DNA from: JBCCRH01 sp039208045
GTDB taxonomy: Bacteria > Bacteroidota > Bacteroidia > Chitinophagales > Saprospiraceae
Length of the DNA stretch: 8,947 nucleotides
Reading direction: 5' to 3'
Assembly: GCA_039208045.1 (NCBI GenBank)
Contig: JBCCRH010000253.1
Coordinates: forward strand, 1 to 8,947
Shown: positions 1 to 6,325 of the stretch, one piece after another
How positions within the stretch are numbered: the stretch's first letter is position 1
Layout of the letters: the number at the start of each line of letters is the position of its first letter
Notes under the pieces: model-generated
What the model was told of the DNA's origin: nothing
Databases searched by the model: none
Seen by the model: only the letters and a program-made list of their open reading frames with translations
Translations under genes and position numbers: made by a program

Positions 1-1044
1 AAATTTGTGGGCCCTACCCCGAATCAGATTCGGAAGATGGGAGATAAAATCACAGCAAAAGATACGATGATCAAGGCGGGCGTGCCCGTTGTGCCTGGCT
101 CAGATGGATTGATTAAAGATGTGAAACAAGGGCTGAAGGTCGCCAAGGAAATTGGCTATCCCGTCATCATCAAAGCAACCGCAGGTGGTGGTGGAAAAGG
201 GATGCGCATCATCTGGAAACCAGAAGAATTTGAAGACAACTGGAACAAAGCCAAAATGGAGGCAAAAGCTTCTTTTGCTAACGATGGCATTTATGTCGAA
301 AAATTTATCGAAGAACCTCGCCATATTGAATTCCAAATCGTCGGGGATCAACATGGAAAAGTGATTCACCTTTCAGAACGGGACTGCTCTATCCAGCGCC
401 GTCACCAAAAATTGGTGGAAGAGTGCCCCTCGCCCTTTATGACGGATGAGTTGCGAGAGCGGATGGGTAATGCCGCCATCCTCGCTGGTGAGGCGATCAA
501 CTATGAAGGCGTAGGTACCGTAGAGTTTTTGGTAGATAAATACCGGAACTTCTACTTTATGGAGATGAACACACGTATCCAGGTAGAACATCCCGTAACG
601 GAAGAAGTTATCGATCATGATTTGATCAAAGAACAAATAAAAATTGCTGCTGGGGAACCTTTAACTGGCGGCAATTATTATCCTACGGGTCACGCCATGG
701 AGTGCCGTATCAATGCAGAAGATGCCTTTAATAACTTCCGCCCCAGCCCGGGCAGGATCAGCAGTTTCCATAGCTCAAAAGGGCATGGCGTGCGCGTCGA
801 TACGCACGTGTATGCAGGCTACAGCATTCCCCCCTTCTACGATTCCATGATTGCCAAACTCATCTGCCGAGCGCGCACGCGCGAGGAATGCATCAAGAAG
901 ATGGAACGTGCCTTGGATGAATTTATCATAGAAGGCGTAAAAACTACCGTGCCCTTCCACCAGCGCCTTATGAAAAATGAGGCGTTCCGCGAAGGAAACT
1001 TCCACACTGGCTTCTTAGGCGAGCATAAGATTATGGAGGACTAA
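1..1044 (+). CDS. accC: Acetyl-CoA carboxylase, biotin carboxylase subunit (5' partial)
   Basis: This is the biotin carboxylase of acetyl-CoA carboxylase. It uses ATP and bicarbonate to carboxylate biotin on the carrier protein AccB, the first step of malonyl-CoA synthesis for fatty acids, in the cytoplasm. The frame is open from base 1, so the start lies upstream; 347 residues are present. By alignment from memory with E. coli AccC (449 residues) about 100 N-terminal residues are missing, since Lys16 here matches Lys116 there. Visible signatures are the ATP-grasp glycine loop GGGGKGMR (window residues 62-69), EKFIEEPRHIEFQ, the ERDCSIQRRHQK segment, and the catalytic/metal segment EMNTRIQVEHP (residues 188-198, matching Glu288 to Pro298). 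CRINAED and FYDSMIAKLI follow. The C-terminus is normal for a stand-alone subunit, with no biotinyl domain fused. The TAA stop overlaps the stop of the convergent HMG-CoA synthase gene. An accB gene immediately upstream is likely but not visible. Confidence 0.97.
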   Translation, partial: KFVGPTPNQIRKMGDKITAKDTMIKAGVPVVPGSDGLIKDVKQGLKVAKEIGYPVIIKATAGGGGKGMRIIWKPEEFEDNWNKAKMEAKASFANDGIYVEKFIEEPRHIEFQIVGDQHGKVIHLSERDCSIQRRHQKLVEECPSPFMTDELRERMGNAAILAGEAINYEGVGTVEFLVDKYRNFYFMEMNTRIQVEHPVTEEVIDHDLIKEQIKIAAGEPLTGGNYYPTGHAMECRINAEDAFNNFRPSPGRISSFHSSKGHGVRVDTHVYAGYSIPPFYDSMIAKLICRARTREECIKKMERALDEFIIEGVKTTVPFHQRLMKNEAFREGNFHTGFLGEHKIMED

Positions 1045-1051
1045 GCCTCCA
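1034..1051. terminator. Small perfect hairpin holding both convergent stop codons
   Basis: TGGAGG (1034-1039) and CCTCCA (1046-1051) form a perfect 6-bp stem around the 6-base loop ACTAAG. The loop holds both the TAA of accC and the TAG (reverse strand) of the HMG-CoA synthase gene. Because it is perfectly palindromic it can form in either transcript. No T-run follows directly on either side, so it is not a textbook intrinsic terminator. A terminator role is inferred from its position at a tail-to-tail junction; chance is possible for a stem this short. Confidence 0.35.
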
Positions 1052-2594
1052 CATTTGCCAGCTTTTTCGAAGGGAGCGCATAAGTCCGTGCCCCTTCGCG
1101 CACCCCGCTTTCCGTATTTACTTCACTTAGCGTAAATCCAGCCTTTTGCGCTAGCACCGGCTGAGTCTGCTTAGAGCGATGCATATTTTCGTAGGTAGTA
1201 TAGTCAATAACTTTGCGATCTCTTAGGCGAGTAAAAAGTTCAAAGCGCGCTGTTATCTCTTTCCAGCCAGCCTGTACTTTTCCTTCAAACACTTTTGATT
1301 TGGAGCCACTGCCGTACGCAAAAAAGCCTAAGGTAGTACCTGCAAGATCAGTTTCCGCATTGAGGTCTGTCTCTAAGGAGCTCATGAGGGCTAAGAAAAT
1401 CGACCCCGTATAGATATTTCCTACCAAAGAAGAAGCCCGCTCGCTTGGCTCTATCACTCGTCCTACATACTTGCGGTAGCCCTCTGTTTTAGTGATCGCA
1501 CGGAGGTATTTACCGTAGGCTTTTTCGTAGTCTTTGGTGGTGTCAAACTGATCTGGTGCAGGCATATCCTGCCCTAGGGTCGCAGCGATAGCCTCCCACG
1601 CTCCTCTCTTTTGCTGCTCTTCCATATAGATTTCAGCAAACATCCGACGGGCCTGAAAAGCGTAAGGTAGATGGAATAGCAAGCGCTCCCACCGATCAAT
1701 GATATTCTCTTCTTGCTCATCGAGGCCATTCTTAGCAAAGAAGTTAGATAATGCCTCTCCTATCCGCTGTTGGTAACAATTATTAGAATAAGGCCCATCA
1801 AAAACGGGAGTCTCGCGATGCAAGGTCAGATAGCTGTCATTACTATCCAAAATTCCATTAACTTCCAAAGTGCTATCCATTTGCTGTAGCAAACTCGCCG
1901 CGTCCAAGTCTGTATTTCCCGTAAGGGCTAATACCTCCTCAATAAGGCGCTGCTTGCTGATACGTGGAGTAGGTTTGAAAAAATCGTGTACCCCCCGCGT
2001 GGCAACCCCCCAATTGGTAGAAAGTGTCAACAGGCGTGGCGATTGCTTCACCAAAACAGCCACAGCCCCAGCACCTTGTGTATATTCTCCAGTAGAAGCT
2101 AATTCATACTTCGCAACATCAGAAGCAACGATGATACCAATACGCTGATGATCGGCGCGCACCCAATCTAGCGTATTTTGCATGGCATCTACTGCGCCAA
2201 TACAAGCGAAAGTTAGATCTACCACATCACAATTCAGTAAGCAATCCGCTCCAAACTGATCTTGATAGAATTCCTCCAACATGCTTACCACATACGAAGC
2301 CATTGGCTTTGCCCCATCCAGCGCACTTTCTGTGCCCATATAGATGCGACCAATCTGACGTGGATCGAGCTTATTTTTATCAATTAGTTCTCGGACAGCA
2401 TTAGCGGCCATCGTAGCGGCGTCTTCATCTATATCATTAATAGCCATTGCCGTGAGGCCGAGGCCCTTGCTGAGCTTGGCGTATTCTATATTTCGAGCAT
2501 CGGCTAAGTCAGAAATAGGCAAATAAAGCTGTGGCACATACACGGCCATATCGTCGATACCGACCGGAAGAGAAGAAGATGAATTAAGCGTCAT
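1041..2594 (-). CDS. Hydroxymethylglutaryl-CoA synthase family protein
   Basis: A thiolase-fold enzyme expected to condense acetyl-CoA with acetoacetyl-CoA to HMG-CoA, the committed step toward mevalonate and isoprenoids. The start chosen is the ATG at 2594 (517 residues, beginning MTLNSSSSLPVGIDDMAVY). The frame can be extended to a TTG at 2645, but family homology begins at VGID, so the ATG is preferred. Family landmarks are the catalytic Glu in GTES (Glu89), the nucleophilic Cys in DLTFACIGAVD (Cys131), ASDVAKYE and TQGAGAVAVL (158-181), TPVFDGPYSNNCY (262-274), the catalytic His in LLFHLPYAF (His308), GNIYTGSIFLALMSSLE (392-408) and FFAYGSGSKS (424-433). The Glu-Cys spacing is 42 residues, against 32 in the S. 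aureus enzyme (Glu79/Cys111, from memory), so there is an insertion before the nucleophile. The main alternative is a PksG-like beta-branching synthase, but no polyketide genes or carrier protein are visible. The 3' end overlaps accC by 4 bases. Confidence 0.9.
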   Translation of the reverse strand: MTLNSSSSLPVGIDDMAVYVPQLYLPISDLADARNIEYAKLSKGLGLTAMAINDIDEDAATMAANAVRELIDKNKLDPRQIGRIYMGTESALDGAKPMASYVVSMLEEFYQDQFGADCLLNCDVVDLTFACIGAVDAMQNTLDWVRADHQRIGIIVASDVAKYELASTGEYTQGAGAVAVLVKQSPRLLTLSTNWGVATRGVHDFFKPTPRISKQRLIEEVLALTGNTDLDAASLLQQMDSTLEVNGILDSNDSYLTLHRETPVFDGPYSNNCYQQRIGEALSNFFAKNGLDEQEENIIDRWERLLFHLPYAFQARRMFAEIYMEEQQKRGAWEAIAATLGQDMPAPDQFDTTKDYEKAYGKYLRAITKTEGYRKYVGRVIEPSERASSLVGNIYTGSIFLALMSSLETDLNAETDLAGTTLGFFAYGSGSKSKVFEGKVQAGWKEITARFELFTRLRDRKVIDYTTYENMHRSKQTQPVLAQKAGFTLSEVNTESGVREGARTYALPSKKLANVEA

Positions 2595-2704
2595 AACTGA
2601 TGTAATTGAATCGAATAAAAGCTTAGAATTTTGGGCAGGAAACAAATCCTATCGCCATTAAGTTTAAAAAATTTAGTCTGAAAAGCATGGCGAGCGTCAC
2701 ACAT

Positions 2705-2712
2705 CAAATATA
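2705..2712 (-). promoter_or_regulatory. Probable Bacteroidota -7 promoter box for the HMG-CoA synthase gene
   Basis: On the minus strand this reads TATATTTG, an exact match to the TAnnTTTG -7 element used by the Bacteroidota primary sigma factor. The region about 20 bases further upstream is T-rich (TTTTT) but lacks a clear TTG -33 element. Transcription would begin near 2698 and give an untranslated leader of roughly 100 bases before the ATG at 2594. The match is short, so the call rests on position and orientation. Confidence 0.4.
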
Positions 2713-2797
2713 CTTTACCAGGGCTAATACCCTAAAAAGTATGCTGAAATTCTTGTAATTTAAAGCCTCTTATTACGTCCTAACTAAACAAAAAATC

Positions 2798-3337
2798 ATG
2801 GACCCACAAATATTAAAACTCAAGCGTAAAGTAAAGCAATACAAGGAAGTACTCCAAAATACGCGCAACTACCGCCAAGACTGGCAGGAATCCCTAAAAG
2901 CAAAAATTATCACTACCCTAGAAGCAATTACAAAAGATGTAGGACTAGAAGCAAAAATAGAAGAGCGGGCAGATATGGAAAATCTAGAGGCCATCATCCT
3001 GAGCCTAGGCAACTCCAAAAGCGGGATGTACCAAACCGTAGAATCCGACATCAAACGCCACCTCATCAAGCACAACGGCTCCCTCGTCTACCAGCAGCTA
3101 TTTAATGGCAAAGTGATCGTACTCATCCAATATCCCTTCATCGAAGGCTATGGCAAACCCCAACCTCCCAAGAATATCGCCATCTACCGTCCCGAAGAAC
3201 TCACCGAGCCCTTCTTCATCCGCCACGTAGAAGAATTCGTCAATACCATTACGCACTGGGAAGACTACGACGACGATGAACAACCCAACAACAAGATCGG
3301 CTTTCAAATGAGTTATAGTCCAAGCTTGGAGGAGTAG
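2798..3337 (+). CDS. Conserved-looking hypothetical cytoplasmic protein, 179 aa
   Basis: I do not recognise this protein. It has no signal peptide, membrane segment or cysteine, so it is probably soluble and cytoplasmic. Residues 1-35 are rich in Lys, Gln and Arg with a pattern that could form a helix or coiled coil. The middle (about residues 85-130) looks like a compact mixed fold, with alternating strands such as KVIVLIQYPFIEGYG. The C-terminus is acidic (HWEDYDDDEQ) and ends in SPSLEE. The ATG at 2798 is preceded by an A-rich stretch (AAACAAAAAATC), typical of translation starts in this phylum, and no good alternative start lies upstream. It is divergent from the HMG-CoA synthase gene and convergent with the T9SS-exported protein gene, so it is probably transcribed alone. 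Its stop codon lies at the edge of the heptamer repeat block. It is considered real because of its length, its start context and a sensible composition. Confidence 0.75.
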   Translation: MDPQILKLKRKVKQYKEVLQNTRNYRQDWQESLKAKIITTLEAITKDVGLEAKIEERADMENLEAIILSLGNSKSGMYQTVESDIKRHLIKHNGSLVYQQLFNGKVIVLIQYPFIEGYGKPQPPKNIAIYRPEELTEPFFIRHVEEFVNTITHWEDYDDDEQPNNKIGFQMSYSPSLEE

Positions 3338-3403
3338 GGAGTGGGCAGTAGGCAGCACATAGCATGGTAGGCAGTAGTCAGTGGGCGGTAGTCAGTATGT
3401 AGT
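3336..3403. repeat. Left arm of heptanucleotide repeat block
   Basis: About nine degenerate 7-base units of the form RGNCAGT lie here, for example AGGGAGT, GGGCAGT, AGGCAGC, AGGCAGT, AGTCAGT, GGGCGGT and AGTCAGT. There is one phase slip at 3364-3368 (ATGGT) and two decayed units (ACATAGC, ATGTAGT). The units are the reverse complement of those in the block at 3414-3511, so the two arms form an imperfect inverted repeat around a short centre (3404-3413). The TAG stop of the 179-residue gene (3335-3337) straddles the first units. Confidence 0.8.
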
Positions 3404-3445
3404 TTGCACGTATACTGTCCACCGCCTACCGTCTACTGTCCACTG
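3365..3445 (+). terminator. Long imperfect hairpin between convergent genes, possible terminator
   Basis: CAGTAT (3393-3398) pairs perfectly with ATACTG (3412-3417) around a 13-base loop. The stem continues outward to 3365/3445. Hand pairing gives 29 of 34 positions paired in the plus-strand RNA, including four G-U pairs, with five single mismatches. The four G-U pairs become C-A mismatches in the minus-strand RNA, so the fold favours transcripts of the 179-residue gene. There is no U-tract after the stem, so simple intrinsic termination is not assured. A role in separating the two convergent transcripts is inference. Confidence 0.45.
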
Positions 3446-3511
3446 ACCACCGCCCACTGTCCACCGCCCACTGTCCACTGCCCACTGACCACCGCCTACT
3501 GTCCACCGACC
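3414..3511. repeat. Right arm: 14 in-phase heptanucleotide tandem repeats
   Basis: Fourteen consecutive 7-base units match ACYGNCY with no phase slip. ACTGTCC occurs five times, ACTGACC, ACCGCCC and ACCGCCT twice each, and ACTGCCC, ACCGTCT and ACCGACC once each. A further degenerate unit, ACTTACT (3512-3518), runs into the end of the minus-strand gene and contains its stop codon (TTA on the plus strand). Variation is confined mainly to unit positions 3, 5 and 7. The array resembles in style the short tandemly repeated heptanucleotide sequences described in cyanobacteria, but the unit differs. Nothing suggests that it is translated. Confidence 0.9.
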
Positions 3512-3513
3512 AC

Positions 3514-6093
3514 TTACTTCTGAATACGCAACGGCATCGTCTCCCGCTGATTCCCATCTTGAAGCTGGAGCATGTACAGGCCACTTGGCAAGTTATTGAT
3601 AGTGATGGTTTCGATGAAGGGCTGCCCGGGTAAGGCCCCGACCTCCTGGCTGAAGAGTTGCTTTCCACTCAAATCTACTACTTGAAGTTGTAGGACATTG
3701 GTGTTAGCTTGATTGCCCTCGATGGTAAATTGGCCATTGCTGGGGTTGGGGTAGATGCGTAGGTCTTTAGCAATTACTTCTTGTGTGGTTGTGCTCACTT
3801 CTGTATCGAGAGCAAAGTCCCAGATACCGCGCCCATAGGTACCAAAGCGCACTACGTTGAGTGCTTCCACGTACTCGACTGACCAATAGGTGTGTGTCGG
3901 GGCACAAATACCCGTCATGTCGTACCAGCGCTCTTCGGCTGCGACGTAGACGTAAGGGCCAGCCTCGGTAGCAGCAAAAATTAAGCTTTCATCACTATTA
4001 GAAGCCAGTTCGAAAACGAGGGTAGAGGGTAGGCCGATATTCATAGGCTCAAAGTTGGCGCCACCATCGGTAGACTTGTACACGGGTGGATTGGAGTAGC
4101 CACTTCCACCTAGGTAAACCGTATTTTCATTCACCTTAGAAGGTAAAATAGTTTGGCCGTATAGGTAATGTCCGGTGGGGACGAAGTTGATGTTTTGTTC
4201 CCAATTGTCGCCTGCGTCGTTAGAGTAGAAAAAGCGGCCATCTGTAGTGGCACCATAGAATTTTTGTGGGTTGAGCTTGGAGTGTGCAATGGCTGATAAT
4301 GCCCCTTCGCTCGCACCAGCAAAGTCGAAAGTTCCTTGCTCTACCTCAATTCCAAATTGGTCTACACTTAGTTCAATTAAATAGGAACCAGGACCTCCAT
4401 CAACACTGCCGCCAGCCATATAGATCGTATTGGGGTCTTGGCCTTCCACACTTCCCATTAAAGGTGGTAACCAGACCGATTCGTTTTCTGACTCTAGTAT
4501 ATAATCATACAAGAAATAACCGGATTGGGGATTATCATAATACCAAACCCATCCCCCTGGATATACCGTCCACATACGTTCTCCACCTTCCGAAAAAACG
4601 ATATGCCCATAATCTCCACTGATAAGCTGTTCAAAAAACTCTACTTCATTTATTCCACCTGATTCAAACCCTGTAGCACGCTGTATTCCTTGATCTTGAG
4701 AACCTGCATACACATAGTTGGGATCCAAAGGATCCGTACGAACGCTATAATACTGACTCACATTCAAATCCGCCAGACCAATATTCAGTTGATTCACCAT
4801 ATAATCAGTAGAAATCGTCAAGCCGCCATGATTACTTACGTAGAAAAATGGTGCTCCGTTGGGATCTTCAAATTCTGCCATGTGCATAATATCCGCATGG
4901 ATTTTGCTTTCAACATTATCGTAGTAATCCCACCAGTTATTGATTTTTTCCCAAGTATCGCCACCGTCCAAGCTACGATACAATTCGACCTCTCCATAAA
5001 ATAGCACATCAGGATTAGAAGGCAGTACATACATACCAACTACCCAAGGCCTCGTTGGCATACTCCCTCTTGTTTCCCAGTTTTCTAAATCAGTAGAATA
5101 ATGAATGGTATTATTCCCATCGTAAAAATAGAAATGGGTAACATCACCCACCTTATTACCAATCAAATTAGCTCTTCTGCCCGAGAAAGCTACATTGGAA
5201 CCACTGTATATCACATCAAAATTATCGGTTGCAGGATCAAGCTTTGAGATTTCTCCCATGCCCATTTGATTCTGCTCTACCAAATAAATATCATTGGTAT
5301 GGTGTGGCCGACATAGCTCAAAGCCTTCAGGAATATTATCATTAAAATTCTTTATCGAGGTATAGCTTTCCCCTTGATCTGTTGATTTAAAAAGGCGCAA
5401 ATTAGACCAATAATCTGGCTTAAAGAACAGGTAAATCGTATGCTCCTCATCATCCAATACGATGGCATCGTCAAAACCACCCCAAAAATCGGTGACATCC
5501 GCAAAACCACTCGCACGCTCCCAAGTCATTCCATCATCATCAGAATAGTGCGGCACCCCATTGATACCTGCTACCAAGCGACGCCCTCCATTAGGCATAG
5601 GAATAAATCGTAACAATCCCGTATCGAATACAAAATCTTGATTAATCACTTCCCAGCTCAGTCCCATACGGTCACTCTTAAAGAGCGTACCGCCAGCCGA
5701 AATCAGCCACACTTCGTCTGCTACTGGGTCGTATTCAGTATCGAATACGCTACCTGATTGGTTGATACTGCCCCGCTCGTGCCACATGCCTCGCAAAGCC
5801 CCATCTGCAACTTCTAGCATCGCACAGTCACTTCGCGACTGTATACTATTGCCACGCTTTCGGTTTCTAGTCATCTGCGTTTGGTATTCTACAGCGCGCC
5901 AACTAACGCCTTCCGCAGCACGGTGCATGGATTCAACCCATTCTTTTCGTTTTTCGTGTTCTTGTTCTTCTTCTGCCTCATTTATAATGGTGCCATTGGT
6001 AGGGGCAGGCAGTTTGGTCGGTTGGGTGGATTGCAAGTAGATGGTTGTTGCCACTACTGCAACGATCAAGGAGAGGACTAAAGCTTTTTTCAT
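3514..6093 (-). CDS. Secreted Asp-box (sortilin/BNR-like) beta-propeller protein with T9SS sorting domain
   Basis: An 859-residue exported protein. The N-terminus (MKK, then a hydrophobic core at about residues 4-20) is a Sec signal peptide or signal anchor, followed by a charged Glu/Lys/Arg-rich segment (39-60). Asp-box motifs of the form SxDxGxTW mark beta-propeller blades: SDDDGMTW (184-191), STDQGESY (237-244), SLDGGDTW (374-381), SNDAGDNW (624-631) and STDGGANF (674-681), with degenerate copies near 140-147 and 333-339. GTYGRGIWDF (751-760) is the usual closing blade motif of sortilin-like domains. From about 779 (RIYPNPSNGQFTI) to the end is a T9SS type A sorting domain, which directs export through the outer membrane and release or anchoring at the cell surface. 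No catalytic domain is recognisable, so glycosidase activity should not be assumed; binding or adhesion is equally possible. The ATG at 6093 has an AT-rich upstream region. The TAA stop lies in a degenerate heptamer of the adjoining repeat. The gene stands alone on its strand, divergent from the transglutaminase operon. Confidence 0.92.
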   Translation of the reverse strand: MKKALVLSLIVAVVATTIYLQSTQPTKLPAPTNGTIINEAEEEQEHEKRKEWVESMHRAAEGVSWRAVEYQTQMTRNRKRGNSIQSRSDCAMLEVADGALRGMWHERGSINQSGSVFDTEYDPVADEVWLISAGGTLFKSDRMGLSWEVINQDFVFDTGLLRFIPMPNGGRRLVAGINGVPHYSDDDGMTWERASGFADVTDFWGGFDDAIVLDDEEHTIYLFFKPDYWSNLRLFKSTDQGESYTSIKNFNDNIPEGFELCRPHHTNDIYLVEQNQMGMGEISKLDPATDNFDVIYSGSNVAFSGRRANLIGNKVGDVTHFYFYDGNNTIHYSTDLENWETRGSMPTRPWVVGMYVLPSNPDVLFYGEVELYRSLDGGDTWEKINNWWDYYDNVESKIHADIMHMAEFEDPNGAPFFYVSNHGGLTISTDYMVNQLNIGLADLNVSQYYSVRTDPLDPNYVYAGSQDQGIQRATGFESGGINEVEFFEQLISGDYGHIVFSEGGERMWTVYPGGWVWYYDNPQSGYFLYDYILESENESVWLPPLMGSVEGQDPNTIYMAGGSVDGGPGSYLIELSVDQFGIEVEQGTFDFAGASEGALSAIAHSKLNPQKFYGATTDGRFFYSNDAGDNWEQNINFVPTGHYLYGQTILPSKVNENTVYLGGSGYSNPPVYKSTDGGANFEPMNIGLPSTLVFELASNSDESLIFAATEAGPYVYVAAEERWYDMTGICAPTHTYWSVEYVEALNVVRFGTYGRGIWDFALDTEVSTTTQEVIAKDLRIYPNPSNGQFTIEGNQANTNVLQLQVVDLSGKQLFSQEVGALPGQPFIETITINNLPSGLYMLQLQDGNQRETMPLRIQK

Positions 6094-6325
6094 GATGTAG
6101 AATTTTTCGAACGATATATTATGTTTTAATTACTACATCTCTAAGATAATCAGGCCCCTTTTGTTTGACACGATTGATCCAAAAATTGCTTAATAGTTGA
6201 CGGTTCTAAAAAATTGCATGCTCACCGGTAGGGTATCCACCGACTTCCCTGTCTTACCTCTAAACAACAGCCACTTTCTATATGCAGTGAACTTTACTGT
6301 TACTTAAACACACAATCTCCATTTT
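6094..6325. other. Divergent intergenic region, presumed to hold both promoters
   Basis: This 232-base spacer separates two divergently transcribed genes and must hold the promoter of the minus-strand secreted protein. It probably also holds the promoter of the plus-strand transglutaminase/ATP-grasp operon. No exact TAnnTTTG box was found on either strand. The closest on the minus strand is TATCTTAG (plus positions 6141-6148), with one mismatch. On the plus strand TTGACA (6165-6170) is followed 19 bases later by TTAATA (6190-6195), a weak pair. A small imperfect dyad, CGGT...ACCG (6226-6242), is the only palindrome noticed. No small gene is supported here. Confidence 0.5.

Noticed and set aside
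2595..2645. Upstream TTG start extending the HMG-CoA synthase by 17 residues
   Set aside because: The extra residues precede the conserved VGID start of the family, and an ATG lies at 2594.
2720..2733. AGGG...CCCT dyad upstream of the HMG-CoA synthase gene as an operator
   Set aside because: Only four base pairs with a mismatched centre; too weak to separate from chance.
3336..3518. CRISPR array
   Set aside because: The units are contiguous 7-mers with no unique spacers of 25-40 bases and no cas genes nearby.
3426..3668. Minus-strand open frame giving a Trp/Ser/Val/Asp/Gly-rich repetitive peptide
   Set aside because: It is the heptamer array read in a frame other than that of the real gene, plus an out-of-frame part of the secreted protein gene. 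No credible start or fold.
4284..5004. Plus-strand open frames opposite the secreted propeller gene
   Set aside because: They are antisense shadows of a gene with clear domains from end to end, and lack sensible start regions.
6165..6195. TTGACA ... TTAATA as a sigma70-type promoter for the transglutaminase operon
   Set aside because: The spacer is 19 bases, the -10 match is poor, and Bacteroidota use a different consensus; kept only as a remark under the spacer.
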